Shown here: positions 25,050 to 35,300 of the stretch, piece by piece
Numbering within the stretch: position 1 is the stretch's first letter
How the letters are laid out: each line of letters begins with the position of its first letter
Origin: an uncultured Granulosicoccaceae bacterium
GTDB taxonomy: Bacteria; Pseudomonadota; Gammaproteobacteria; Granulosicoccales; Granulosicoccaceae
Assembly (NCBI GenBank): GCA_938003855.1
Contig: CALKXD010000174.1
Coordinates: 1-38,313, forward strand
Length of the DNA stretch: 38,313 nt
Direction: 5' to 3'
The notes under the pieces: generated by a model
Told to the model about the DNA's origin: nothing
What the model saw: only the letters and a program-made list of their open reading frames with translations
The model's database searches: none
Program-made: the position numbers and the translations under genes

Positions 25050-26133
25050 CAAAGCCGTCCTCAAGCTGTTGCTGCATCTGCGCGACGCTAAGTGCACTAA
25101 GCCCCATCTGCTCAAGTGTGCGGCCGGTACGTCGGAAATCGTTGTCGCAGACGGCAGACCCAATCGCCAGTAGGCCGGTGGCGACCGGTGCGGCAACGCC
25201 GGCCCAGTCTGCGGCAGAGACCAGAAATGCCAGACCGGTGGCGACGTCTTCACGCATGTATCGATGCTCGGTCAGTACCAGATGCTCCCGCCAGTCGCCG
25301 GAATCGGTCAGTTTCTCGTGCGCCAGGTTGCCGTACATCCATTCTTCGCGTTCGGGGTCGTAGTGATCGGCCAGCGGGAAGTGCGGGCCGCTGTATCCCA
25401 GCGCTTCGCGAACCGCTATACGTTCGGCGTCCAGCTGTGTTGTTACGCGGCGGATGGCGGGTTGCGTTCCTTCGTTGTGGATATCCCAGTGATCAAAGTG
25501 CTCAATGGGTCCCGCGTTCATCAGGATCAATGGCGGGTGAATGATAGGGCCGGCATTCATCAGAGCGCCCGACAGTGCGTTGCCTGCGTCTTCCACTGAC
25601 GGGTAGGCCTGTTGAATCACCGATAGGGTGCGGGACTTTGCGCTGTGCGGGTAGACGCCGCTGGGCAGGCGCGTTGCCCGTGTGGTGATTGCGATCTGAT
25701 CTGCGCCGTGCAGACGAGACAGATACGGCAGGGTGCCGGCCTCGGCGAAGCTCACACGGGCCATACTACCGGCACTGCGGATAATGCGTGCCATCAAGAC
25801 ACTGCCGAAAGTCCCGGGTGGCAGAAATATCACCTGACCGTCAACCAGGTGTGGTGCCAGTTGTGCGGCAATAGACTCCTGTGCGGTGGCGGGCGTCGGG
25901 CAGACAATCAATTGCGCGCCGTCGAGGGCGGTGGCGATATCGTCCGTGACGACGTCGAGCGTTACCTGTCGTTGGCCGCTGATGTCTTTGAGTGTTAGTT
26001 GATTCTGCTTTGCTCTGAGTGCGGCTATCGCGTTGGAGTCGCGCCGCCAGAACCGGACAGAATGGCCGTTCAGAGTCAGGTCTGCGGCTGCTGCGTGCGA
26101 CCCGTTACCGCCGCCTAGTACTGCAATTTCCAT
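25042..26133 (-). CDS. NAD/NADP octopine/opine dehydrogenase family protein
   Basis: Starting at the ATG at 26131-26133 (AGGG upstream) the product has 363 residues. It begins MEIAVLGGGNGSHAAAADL, a dinucleotide-binding fold. The second domain has the opine dehydrogenase signature: LMNAGPIIHPPLILMNAGPIE, HWDIHNEGTQPAIRRVTTQLDAER and PLADHYD. Family members reductively condense an amino acid with a 2-oxo acid, or act on related 2-hydroxy or amino substrates. In-frame extension to 26304 has no ribosome site and no conservation. It is first in a two-gene unit with the hydroxyacyl-CoA dehydrogenase and divergent from the tautomerase fusion, whose promoter must lie in the 157 bp between them. Confidence 0.87.
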   Translation of the reverse strand: MEIAVLGGGNGSHAAAADLTLNGHSVRFWRRDSNAIAALRAKQNQLTLKDISGQRQVTLDVVTDDIATALDGAQLIVCPTPATAQESIAAQLAPHLVDGQVIFLPPGTFGSVLMARIIRSAGSMARVSFAEAGTLPYLSRLHGADQIAITTRATRLPSGVYPHSAKSRTLSVIQQAYPSVEDAGNALSGALMNAGPIIHPPLILMNAGPIEHFDHWDIHNEGTQPAIRRVTTQLDAERIAVREALGYSGPHFPLADHYDPEREEWMYGNLAHEKLTDSGDWREHLVLTEHRYMREDVATGLAFLVSAADWAGVAAPVATGLLAIGSAVCDNDFRRTGRTLEQMGLSALSVAQMQQQLEDGFDD

Positions 26134-26290
26134 CGCTTGCCCTTGCATGTCAGTGTATCGGTTTGTCTGTTGACACCGACGCACGATGACGGCCTGACAG
26201 ACAAGCGAATAGCGTATTGAGTTTCGGGGTAAAATGCGAACAGATTTTAAACCCGCCCGATTATGTCCGGCTATGTCCGGGGGAGAGAGC

Positions 26291-26851
26291 ATGCCAGTTA
26301 TCACGGTAACGCTGATTGAAGGCTATGAGGCCGACGCGCGGCAACGTTTGTCTGAGCGCCTGACCGATGCGACGCGCTCGGTGATAAAAGCCCCGGCCGA
26401 TGTGGTCACGATTATGATCAACGAAGTCTCAGCGGGAAACTACATGCGCGGTCGGGTATCGCGGCAGCCTGGCCCGGCACACGCTGATCAGGTACAGATT
26501 GTTCGCGATTATCTGAGCGCAATGGAAAACCGTGATCTGCAGCGGGCCGGTGGTTTTTTGTCGGCGGATTTTCGCATGACTTTTCCCGGTGGTGTGGTGT
26601 TTTCAGAAGTGGATCAGTTGATTGCCTGGGCCGGAGACAGGTATCAGTCAGTGGTTAAAACCTACCAGCGCTTTGATGAATGCGTCGGCAGTGATGACAT
26701 GACCGTCTATTGCTATGGCACACTCAGTGGTGTGTGGCCCGATGGTACCGCGTTCTCCGGCGTGCGCTTCATTGATCGCTTCACTATTGCTGACGGGCTG
26801 TTGCTTGATCAGCAGGTCTGGAATGATCTGGCTGAAGTGCGTGACGTCTAA
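26291..26851 (+). CDS. 4-oxalocrotonate tautomerase-SnoaL (NTF2-like) fusion protein
   Basis: The start is fixed by chemistry: tautomerases use the N-terminal proline, and the ATG at 26291 gives MPVITVTL with GGGGGAGA directly upstream. An ATG at 26234 would bury that proline. Residues 1-60 are the beta-alpha-beta 4-OT unit (ITVTLIEGYEADARQRLSERL, VTIMINEV). After a short linker (RQPGPAHA), residues 68-186 form a SnoaL-like NTF2 domain (VRDYLSAMENRDLQRAGGFLS, VYCYGTLSGVW, RFIDRFTIADG). The combined size is 186 residues. Both folds handle enol/keto or small cyclic substrates. It could serve the nearby catabolic genes, but this is inference. Confidence 0.85.
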   Translation: MPVITVTLIEGYEADARQRLSERLTDATRSVIKAPADVVTIMINEVSAGNYMRGRVSRQPGPAHADQVQIVRDYLSAMENRDLQRAGGFLSADFRMTFPGGVVFSEVDQLIAWAGDRYQSVVKTYQRFDECVGSDDMTVYCYGTLSGVWPDGTAFSGVRFIDRFTIADGLLLDQQVWNDLAEVRDV

Positions 26852-26894
26852 TACCGCATCGATCGGCGCACTGTAGAAATTATAGAGCGATAAA

Positions 26895-27545
26895 ATGCAC
26901 CAATGTAAGTTAGCTAGTTTTGATCTCGATGGTACGCTGATTCACGGTACCAGTTCGGCCGCGCATCTGGCGGGTAAGATGGGTGATCAGGCGCTGATTC
27001 GTGAGCAAGAAGCAAGCTACGCGAAGGGTGAAATCAGCAGTGTCCAGTTTGGTGACATGGATGCCTGGCGTTACCGGGGATATTCAAAGCACCAGATTCA
27101 TCGGTTTCTTGATGACGTACCGGTGATTCGGGATATCTCTTTGACGGTGAACTATTTTAAATCCCGTCGTATTGACTGTGTCATTTCAACCATGGCGTGG
27201 GATTTTATTGGTGAGTACGTTGCCCTGAAGCATGGCTTCAGCGCCTGGTCAGGACCGTCGCTTGAAACAGACAGCGCTGGGCGGTTCACTGGTCGAGTGG
27301 AAAAATATTTCCATGAAACTGAAAAAATATCATTCATCGAGACGCTTTGTGCAGATAAGGAGATTTCAATGACACAGGTGGTGCACATCGGAGACTCAAG
27401 ATCTGATTTTCCGTTGTTCGAGGCAGTGGGATTTTCTTTGGCGTTGAACGGCTGTGGCGAGGCACGAAGGCGAACTCACGTATCACTCGATACCGGTACT
27501 TTGTTTGCGGTCACCAATGTACTCCCCGGTCTGGATCAAACCTGA
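26895..27545 (+). CDS. HAD-IB family phosphatase (SerB-like)
   Basis: A 216-residue haloacid-dehalogenase-fold hydrolase. Motif I is D10-x-D12-G-T (SFDLDGTLIHG), motif II is the CVISTMAWDF serine/threonine region, and motif IV is HIGDSRSDFPLF with GDxxxD. The helical cap between motifs I and II places it in subfamily IB with phosphoserine phosphatases. It dephosphorylates a small phosphomonoester; the substrate is not determinable. It follows the tautomerase fusion after 43 bp and precedes the acetyltransferase closely. Only a weak ribosome site is seen. Confidence 0.85.
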   Translation: MHQCKLASFDLDGTLIHGTSSAAHLAGKMGDQALIREQEASYAKGEISSVQFGDMDAWRYRGYSKHQIHRFLDDVPVIRDISLTVNYFKSRRIDCVISTMAWDFIGEYVALKHGFSAWSGPSLETDSAGRFTGRVEKYFHETEKISFIETLCADKEISMTQVVHIGDSRSDFPLFEAVGFSLALNGCGEARRRTHVSLDTGTLFAVTNVLPGLDQT

Positions 27546-27559
27546 AGCAGGCCGTGTTG

Positions 27560-28012
27560 ATGAAAATACGTCGGGCACAAGCAAAAGACACGTCTACTCT
27601 CACCGCTATTGCACTGCGCTCAAAACAGTCGAACGGCTACGATACTGAATTTATGCAGGCCTGCCGGGAGGAGCTAACCGTCACTGACCGTCATCTGCAG
27701 TCCAGCGAATACTGGCTGGCCGAGACAGATGTCGTGTGCGGGTTTGCCGCGCTCCGGTTTGCGACCGATGCCGGTATCGCCGATGTGGAGTCGTTTTTTA
27801 TAGATCCGCCTTTTCAAGGGCAGGGTGTGGGCAGGCTGCTATGGCAAAAGCTGCTTGAGCGCGCAACACAACAGGAAACCCGGATGTTGCAGCTTGCCGC
27901 CGATCCGGCGGCGGTTGGCTTTTATGAGGTGCTGGGTTTTAGGGTGACAGGGCTGGTCCCGTCGGGATCAATCGCCGGACGCACGTTGCCACGAATGACG
28001 CTTAGCCTGTAG
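27560..28012 (+). CDS. GNAT-family N-acetyltransferase
   Basis: A 150-residue acetyltransferase. The acetyl-CoA-binding motif A reads FFIDPPFQGQGVGRLLWQKLLERA, with the Q-x-x-G-x-G pattern. Motif B is LAADPAAVGFYEVLGFRVTG. The ATG at 27560 is preferred to GTG 27554 or TTG 27557 because AGCAGG lies nine bases before it. It begins 15 bp after the HAD gene and is probably in the same transcript. The acceptor substrate is unknown. Confidence 0.87.
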   Translation: MKIRRAQAKDTSTLTAIALRSKQSNGYDTEFMQACREELTVTDRHLQSSEYWLAETDVVCGFAALRFATDAGIADVESFFIDPPFQGQGVGRLLWQKLLERATQQETRMLQLAADPAAVGFYEVLGFRVTGLVPSGSIAGRTLPRMTLSL

Positions 28013-28138
28013 CGATGTCAGGCATGATGATGTGATCGATAGCCGGCAGGTGACACTGCACCCGATAAGTAAAAAACACCACATGCGTTGATTTTTCTGC
28101 GGTAAAATAAGGGCTTTTCCGCTAACTGGTTGCCCTCT

Positions 28139-28468
28139 GTGCTTAATCGATGTGTTGTAATTCTGAGACCCAAACAGCCCTACCTCGACTGGGCTGAGCA
28201 ATTGGATGACGGGGGCACAGTGCCGACCGTCGATGGCGAGAAAGCGGCCTACCTGCTGCCCTCAAATGAAAGCGACCATGATGGCAGTGAAACCGTAAAG
28301 CATTGCTACGAAGGTTTGTTCGAGCTGGAACTGGCGGGTTGGCACCTGATCGAGGAAGACTGGCCGGCTAACCGGACCTATGAAATGTTCCAGCAGTGGT
28401 TTTCGGTGGAGTGGCACTCGATAGTCACGGACCTGTGCGCTGATCCGTTAATCGACGATGGGCTGTAG
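28139..28468 (+). CDS. conserved hypothetical protein (about 109 residues)
   Basis: With the GTG at 28139 the protein begins MLNRCVVILRPKQPYLDWAEQL. The VLxRPKQPxLDW opening, an acidic middle (YLLPSNESDHDGSET) and an aromatic C-terminal part (LAGWHLIEEDWPANRTYEMFQQWFSVEWHSIVTDL) are what I recall for an uncharacterised proteobacterial family. It is small, soluble and acidic. An alternative TTG at 28130 would add three residues. No function is known to me. It stands alone between the GNAT gene and the convergent PAS/GGDEF/EAL gene. Confidence 0.7.
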   Translation: MLNRCVVILRPKQPYLDWAEQLDDGGTVPTVDGEKAAYLLPSNESDHDGSETVKHCYEGLFELELAGWHLIEEDWPANRTYEMFQQWFSVEWHSIVTDLCADPLIDDGL

Positions 28469-28585
28469 TTACCGCTTGCAGCCCGTTGATCACTGACCCG
28501 TTGCGTGTGTGATTTGTCGGTATATTGCACAATGCCCCGGTAGAACTGCGCAAGTGTATTTTTTTTCCATGGCGAGCGATTCAGG

Positions 28586-31500
28586 CTACGCGGGATCGTA
28601 TTCAGGGAGTTTGGTGCATGATGTGGTGTCGGTGGTGTTGGCTTTCTCAATCAGTTGCTGCAGGCATTGGCTGAAGCGGACGGGCTTGCCAACCCCATAG
28701 CCCTGGACGTAGTCCACCCCAATGTCGCTCAGGGTACGGATGATGTCGTCGTTTTCGACGAATTCGGCAATTGTTTTTATATTCAGCAACTGACCGATCT
28801 GATGAATGGATGACACCATCACGTGATCAGTTGGATTGCTGACTATATCGCGGACAAAACTGCCATCGATCTTCAGATAGTCGACCGCAAAGTGCTTCAG
28901 ATAGTTAAACGATGACAAGCCACTGCCGAAATCGTCGAGTGCAAAGGCGCAGCCCAGGGATGTCATGACACTGATGAAGTTCTGTGCTTTTTCAAAGTTA
29001 CTGATAGCTGCGGTTTCGGTGATTTCAAAGCAGAGATTGACGGGTTTGATTGAGGTTCGCGCAAGTCGCTGCTTAACAAAGTCTGCCATAGAATCATCCG
29101 AGAGTGATTGCCCGGATAGATTTATGGTTACTCGTACATCACCTGTCCTGCTGTAGTTACGGTTGAGTTCTTCTAATGTGTTGGCGATCACCCAGCGATC
29201 AATGTCATTCATTAAACCGCGTCGCTCGGCTGCCGGTATAAAAGAGCCCGGTGCCAGCAGTTTATTTGTGGGGCTGCGCATCCGCAGTAAAATTTCATAG
29301 TGTTCGACTGTCAGTGATGGTTTGCCGGAGCCATCACTTTGCAGGGCGGCTATAGGTTGGGCGAATAAACAGAACTGATTGTTTTTAATGGCCTCCTTGA
29401 TCCCGCTGGCCAATAGCATATCGGAATGTCGTTGAGTCATCTCTCGATCACTGGGTTTGTAGACATGTACTCGTCCACGGCCATTTCCCTTTGCGGCGAA
29501 ACAGGCGACGTCGGCTTTCGAGAGGAGCTCGGATTCATTGGTGTTACTGTTAGTGATTGCCACCAGCCCGATACTGGCCCCCACACCGAAAACCCGGCCG
29601 TCCCAGGCAAAGCGATACTGCTCGAACTGCCGAATAGTACGTTCCATAGTGGCGACCGCTTCCTCCATAGTGCAATCGATAAACAGCAATCCGAACTCGT
29701 CACCACCCAGTCGGGCCAGGGTATGCCGGTCGCGCAGTTGTGTCGAGATTAGCTGAGCCACCTGTATCAGTAGCTGATCACCGGCAAGATGACCCACCGA
29801 GTCATTAATCACTTTAAACTGATCCAGATCCAGGTAACCCAATACAGCGGTGCGGTCCCCGTAAACCGATTGCTTAAGCGTCTGCGATAGTCGGCGTTCA
29901 AATTCGCGACGGTTGGGCAGATCGGTGAGGTCATCGTGTGAGACCTGATGATTGAGTATGGATTCCAGCTGTCGGGATTTAGTGATGTCTCTGCCTGCGC
30001 CCCTATAACCGCGAAATTCACCAGCGGTGTCATAACAGGGTTTGCCGCTGAGGACCAGATAGGACGGTGCGCATCGCTCGCCTACGGTGATTTCCAGTCC
30101 GTCAAATGCCGCGCGTTGTGTTATGGATTGTTTCAGTTGATCGGTGGCCCGGGTGTTTTCGCTGTTATACATTTTGATCGAGCGGTAACTGTTGCCGATC
30201 AGACGTTCCGGTGCGATACCGGTGAGTTCTTTGCATCGTTTCGATACATAGGTGATTCTTAAATCGGCGTCGAGTTCCCAGAACAGATCTGCTGCAGTCT
30301 CGGCGAAATCTCTAAAGCGTTCCTGACTACCGCGCAGTTCGGCCTCTAGTTCCTTATGTGCACTGATATTCCGTCCTGCTCCGACCAGGCCAATGATGTT
30401 TCCCTCGGTGTCCCGCAGTGGCACTTTTGACGTCGCCACCCAGATATGTTCCCCTTTATCCGGATGCAGAACGTGTTTCTGGTTATGCATTATGGACTCG
30501 CCGTTCTCGATGACTCGCATATCGCTGGCGTGAAATTCCTTTGCGATATGGGTGTGGTAGTAGTCGAAGTCGGAACTGCCTTCCGGGACAAGTTTTTCAA
30601 CTTGTTCGGGGTTTAGGTGAGAACGCATGAACGAGGCGAGCGCCCGGTTTTGTATGGTGAACCGTGCTTGTTTGTCTTTGGCGTAGATAAAATCGGGGAT
30701 GTTGTCGATCAGTGCGCGCAACAGGTTGCGTTCTTCTTTTATAGCCAGTTCGTTGTTTTTATCGGCCGTGATATCGACCATGGTTTGCAGGCATCCACCG
30801 TCAGGAAGCCGTTGTTCTGTTACTCGAAGCCAGGTGTTACGGTTGCTTAAAACTTCAATGGGTCCGTCGGGGTGGTTAAACTTTTGCAGCCGCTCTGCAA
30901 GCCATTGTGGTTCCCTGCCGAGTGCTTGTTCTACCAGTCCGGCGGCAAGTCTTTTTTGCTGACAATGCTCGAATTTTAAGCCCTGCTTAAGATCTTTGCC
31001 TAGAAAGCTATGAATTTCCTCGAACTTGCGATTGTACGCGACTAACCGGTTGTTATGATCGTACAGAGCGAATGAACCGGGAAACTCGTCTATTGCGCGG
31101 GTGAAGCGCCGTTCAATCTGCCTGGCCTGCTGTTCGAAGGCCTTGATATCAGTGACGTCGGTGGCGGTGCCACGGTAGCCTCTAAATTGGCCTTTATCGT
31201 TAAATACCGGCACGCCGCTGGTACAGGCCCAGCGCACACCGAGTTGCGTGTTTACCCGATAACAGAAATCACGGAACGGCTCCTGTCTGGCCAGTTGTTT
31301 TTTATGCTCGCTCCAGGCTTGTGCTTCAGCCTTGTTATGCGGTGATTCCGGTCTGGGTTTGCCGTACAGAGTGTTCCGGTCCATGTGGAACTTGCTTTCA
31401 ATCTGATCAGAAATCCAGGTAAAGCGCAGTTTGTGGTCCATCTCCCAGAACCAATCCGACGTCGAATTAGCGAAGTCGATCAGCCGTTGCTGTGTTTCTA

Positions 31501-31951
31501 AATGCCCTTGTTGGGCAGTTTGTATGTCTGTCAGGTCCTGGACGTTAATTATTACTCCGACAATTTTGTCGGCTACGCGATAGGGGGTACATTTGTAGTC
31601 TATGTAGCTGAGATCGCGGGGCTGCTGGTTTTGATCAGAAAGCGATTGCCAGAAGGTGTGCTGGGATACTGTGCCTTTCAATGCAAGGTCAACAAGGGGT
31701 TTAAGATCGTCCTGAAAATTAAATTCGCCAATTAAATCCGATAACCTGAGCCCGATAATCCGGTCCACAGGCAGGTTCCAGGCGGTAGCGACTGCGGGAG
31801 ATGTGCTGATAATCCGATAGCGGTGATCAACAATTGAAATCCGGTCAGTGACATTGGAGAGCATTGCCTGAAGCAGGTCACTGCTGAAGTAAGTCGGCAG
31901 CCTGGCATCCATGAGCTGATCTGCCGGTCGGGCTATTTTGTCAGACAACAC
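28586..31951 (-). CDS. five-PAS GGDEF/EAL cyclic-di-GMP turnover protein
   Basis: A 1121-residue cytoplasmic signalling protein starting at a GTG with GAGG eight bases upstream. Five PAS domains lie at roughly 25-145, 155-275, 280-400, 400-535 and 540-665 (for example DWFWEMDHKLRFTWIS and DLFWELDADLRITYVS). The GGDEF motif is exact at 749-753. The product-inhibition site RxxD upstream reads R-D-R-H, so feedback inhibition may be lost. The EAL domain (about 850-1105) has E in YEILLRM and keeps VTINLSG, FEITET, LDDFG, YLKID and a late QGYGVGKP, so phosphodiesterase activity is likely. There is no membrane segment. It is divergent from the large repeat protein. Confidence 0.93.
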   Translation of the reverse strand: MLSDKIARPADQLMDARLPTYFSSDLLQAMLSNVTDRISIVDHRYRIISTSPAVATAWNLPVDRIIGLRLSDLIGEFNFQDDLKPLVDLALKGTVSQHTFWQSLSDQNQQPRDLSYIDYKCTPYRVADKIVGVIINVQDLTDIQTAQQGHLETQQRLIDFANSTSDWFWEMDHKLRFTWISDQIESKFHMDRNTLYGKPRPESPHNKAEAQAWSEHKKQLARQEPFRDFCYRVNTQLGVRWACTSGVPVFNDKGQFRGYRGTATDVTDIKAFEQQARQIERRFTRAIDEFPGSFALYDHNNRLVAYNRKFEEIHSFLGKDLKQGLKFEHCQQKRLAAGLVEQALGREPQWLAERLQKFNHPDGPIEVLSNRNTWLRVTEQRLPDGGCLQTMVDITADKNNELAIKEERNLLRALIDNIPDFIYAKDKQARFTIQNRALASFMRSHLNPEQVEKLVPEGSSDFDYYHTHIAKEFHASDMRVIENGESIMHNQKHVLHPDKGEHIWVATSKVPLRDTEGNIIGLVGAGRNISAHKELEAELRGSQERFRDFAETAADLFWELDADLRITYVSKRCKELTGIAPERLIGNSYRSIKMYNSENTRATDQLKQSITQRAAFDGLEITVGERCAPSYLVLSGKPCYDTAGEFRGYRGAGRDITKSRQLESILNHQVSHDDLTDLPNRREFERRLSQTLKQSVYGDRTAVLGYLDLDQFKVINDSVGHLAGDQLLIQVAQLISTQLRDRHTLARLGGDEFGLLFIDCTMEEAVATMERTIRQFEQYRFAWDGRVFGVGASIGLVAITNSNTNESELLSKADVACFAAKGNGRGRVHVYKPSDREMTQRHSDMLLASGIKEAIKNNQFCLFAQPIAALQSDGSGKPSLTVEHYEILLRMRSPTNKLLAPGSFIPAAERRGLMNDIDRWVIANTLEELNRNYSRTGDVRVTINLSGQSLSDDSMADFVKQRLARTSIKPVNLCFEITETAAISNFEKAQNFISVMTSLGCAFALDDFGSGLSSFNYLKHFAVDYLKIDGSFVRDIVSNPTDHVMVSSIHQIGQLLNIKTIAEFVENDDIIRTLSDIGVDYVQGYGVGKPVRFSQCLQQLIEKANTTDTTSCTKLPEYDPA

Positions 31952-32320
31952 TTGTCAGACCTCAGCAAGTGCTTGGTGACGTTGCTGACCACCGGCTTGC
32001 GCAGCGATACGGGAGAGGGGGGCGTGTACAGCTTCTCATGAACAAATCCTTGTACTTGCTTTTGATACGTTGCCAGTCAACCGTGGTGATGTGATTGATA
32101 ACTGAAAAGGTGGCTGCGGAATGCACACAGTGTGCCAGTAGTCGCACTAAATTCGGGCACGCGCCAGAGCGGGTTGATCGGACGGTGATTGGCACGGCTG
32201 TACTGCATGCGCGCAAAAGCGGGAATTTTACCGTCGAATTTTTTGTCTTTTTGGCCTGTGTTGCTTGCTCAAGGTGTTAGTATCAGCGGTAAAATCGCTG
32301 AGCGAAACCGGACAATTTGT
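31952..32320. other. 369-bp intergenic region, no gene recognised
   Basis: This region separates the divergent PAS/GGDEF/EAL and repeat-protein genes. A minus-strand ORF at 31962-32216 has Arg/Cys/Ser-rich composition with no recognisable motif and is not called. The right half is T-rich (AATTTTTTGTCTTTTTGG at about 32237-32254) and has several -10-like hexamers (TAGTAT, TAAAAT), but no -35 at 16-18 bp spacing. Confidence 0.5.
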
Positions 32321-35300
32321 ATGATGGATCATGAAAACCTGAATAACGCCCGGCCGGGTGTGGCTTTTTTTGTCGTATCCCTGCTGGTATGGCTGGCCCC
32401 GAATACACTGCACGCCACGTCGGCGATTGACGGGGGAGCGCTGCCGAGTATCAGTCAGGTTAACGGGGTGCCGACGAGCTGCTCAGCCTGCCATGCGATG
32501 ACCGATAACAACAATCTGAAATTTTCAGATCAAGTGGTCGATTCCGGGACGGGATCTACGATACTGAGTATGACCGGTAATTCCAGCTTTAACACCTATA
32601 CCTCTATAGAAGATGGTGCGGTAACGCTGTCCAAGTCACCGACTGTCGCCGGTCTGGTTGAAGGCGTTAATAATTTTGACTACTGTATTATTGATACGAC
32701 GGCGGCACTGCAGGACTCAAATACAACCCGTGGCCCCAGAGACTATAACTGTGACACCGTCAAAATCACGGTAAGCGCTGCGCCGAATCAGGACCCGGTG
32801 GTCAGCGCCAGTGTCAGTTCACTGAGTCTGCAGGATGGTGCTCAGGATACCGTGACTGTCACTACCTCTGATCCGGACAACGATACGGTTACGGTAACCG
32901 CGTCATCCAGTTCAGATGCAATCGCCCGGGTGACCGGACCTGACGGCTCGGGGCGCTTTACGGTTGAAGCACGCTCAGTCGGCAGCGCTACGATTAGTTT
33001 TAGTGGCAGCGATGGCAACGGTGGAAGTGATTCGGCCACGGTGCAGGTAACCGTAACTGCAGCACCTAATCAGAACCCGACTATCAGCACCAATAGTAAT
33101 TCACTGTCTATACAGACCGGGCAGCAGGATACCGTGTCAGTGACGACAAGCGATTCTGACGGCGACACGGTAACCGTGACAGCCGCGTCCAGTGCCACAG
33201 CGGTTGCGACGGTATCGGGTCCGGATGGATCAGGCAATTACACGGTGTCTGCGGTATCGACGGGTAATGCAACGATCACTTTCAGCGCCAGTGATGGCAA
33301 TGGCGGGACAGCCAGCGCGTCGGTTCAGGTGACGGTAACCGCAACACCTAACCAGAACCCGACTATCACCACCAATACCAATACACTGTCTATACAGAGC
33401 GGGCAGCAGGGCACCGTGGCAGTGACGACAAGCGATTCTGACGGCGACTCGGTCACCGTGACGGCCGCGTCCAGTGCCACCGCGGTTGCGACGGTATCGG
33501 GTCCGGATGGATCAGGCAATTACACGGTGTCTGCGGCATCGACGGGTACTGCGACGATCACTTTCAGTGCCAGTGACGGCAATGGCGGCACAGCCAGCGC
33601 GTCGGTTCAGGTGACGGTAACGGCAACACCTAACCAGAACCCGACTATCACCACCAATACTAATTCACTGTCTATACAGACTGGTCAGCAGGGCACCGTG
33701 GCAGTGACGACAGGCGACTCTGACGGCGACACGGTAACCGTGACGGCCGCGTCCGGTGCCACAGCGGTAGCGACAGTATCGGGTCCGGACGGATCAGGCA
33801 ATTATACGGTGTCAGCAGTATCAACGGGCACAGCGACGATCACCTTCAGTGCCAGTGATGGCAATGGCGGTACTGCATCGACCACCGTGCAGGTGACAGT
33901 ATCCGGCGGCGCAGTCAATCAAGCGCCCGTCGTGACGACCGATGTTACCGCGCTGGCGTTGCAGATCGGTCAGCAGGGTTTTATAACAGTGAGCACCTCG
34001 GATGCCGATGGTGACACGGTGGCCGTGACGGCATCTTCCAGTGCCGCATCGGTCGCCACCGTGGCCGGACCCGATGCGTCCGGTGTCTATACGATTTCCG
34101 TAGCCACCGCAGGAGCCAGCAACATAACCTTCACCGCCGATGATGGCAACGGCGGGTCGGCATCAACAACCGTACCGATCACCGTCACTGCGGCCCCGGT
34201 AAATCAAAACCCGGTGCTGGCCCTTGATGTTGCTTCTCTGTCGATACCGGCTGGCCAGCAGCGCACTGTTGGCGTCACAGTCAGTGATGCTGACGGCGAT
34301 ACAGTGACCGTAACCGCAAACTCAAGTTCGACATCTGTTGCAGCCGTCACCGGCCCTGATGCGGCCGGTCGCTACACAGTAGCGGCGATTGCCGAGGGGA
34401 CGGCTGCGATCAGTTTCGCGGCCACTGATGGCAACGGGGGATCGGCTAACGGGTCGGTCGCCGTTACTGTGACCATGGCGAGTACCGGACCGGACTCGGA
34501 TGGTGACACAGTAGCCGATGCAACGGATAACTGCCCTTCGGTCGCTAACGCGAACCAGCTTGATACTGACAGTGACGGGGCAGGTGATCGCTGTGACGCT
34601 GATGCGAACGGTGATGGACGGTTGGATGCCGTTGCCTTGCTGACCGTACAGCAGGGCAGCAATCGTGGCGTGATCGGAGTCATTGGCAGTGGGTTGGGAG
34701 AGATGAGAGTCATCACGCAACTGACATCAGCCAGCGATAGTGACTACACCTTTGACTGGACTGGCAGCAGCAGCGTTCTGCTCAATGGTGGCAGCACCAG
34801 GATCGAGGGTTCAACACTGATTTTCAACCCCGATGCCGATGCGATTCCGGTCGGAGTCTACCCTGTGCAGCTAACCTATTCGGCAGATGGGCTGCAAGCC
34901 GTCGCACGCACAGTCATCGTGCTGATTGGCAATATCGGCTCGGAGCCTGCGGCGAATTTCTCGGATAACGACAACGACGGTTATCCTCAGCGCACTGATA
35001 ACAATGACAACAACGCGACCACCATACTGCTGGATTCCAGAACTGCCGGTGAGGTAACCGCCAACCCCGGCACCAGCTTGTCGATAGGCAGCCTGGCATC
35101 GCTCGCCTCCGCTTTGCAAAACTACCTTCAGTCTTCAGTGTTGCTGCAGTCTGATCAGCTTCAGCCTGTGGTCACTGCACTGTACCCTGATCTGAATGTA
35201 TCGCTCGATAGCGGTTTAACCAGTCTGGCCGGTGTTATAAATCTAGAGCTGCGCAGAGCCACTGAGGGCGGACTGCAGGCGGTTATCCGTTTTCCGAACG

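Noticed and set aside
25050-25253. N-terminal extension of the hydroxyacyl-CoA dehydrogenase
   Set aside because: It would overlap the coupled opine-dehydrogenase-like gene by about 200 bp, and the Rossmann fold begins right after the ATG at 25049.
25480-25620. Apparent duplication LMNAGPI within the opine dehydrogenase
   Set aside because: The repeated segment corresponds to the normal family pattern around the conserved HPP, not to a duplication.
26170-26198. Perfect TTGACA in the opine/tautomerase divergent region as promoter
   Set aside because: No acceptable -10 at 16-18 bp spacing.
31962-32216. Minus-strand 84-residue ORF in the gap upstream of the repeat protein
   Set aside because: Arg/Ser/Cys-rich composition, no motif, no ribosome site; I looked for transposase remnants and found none convincing.
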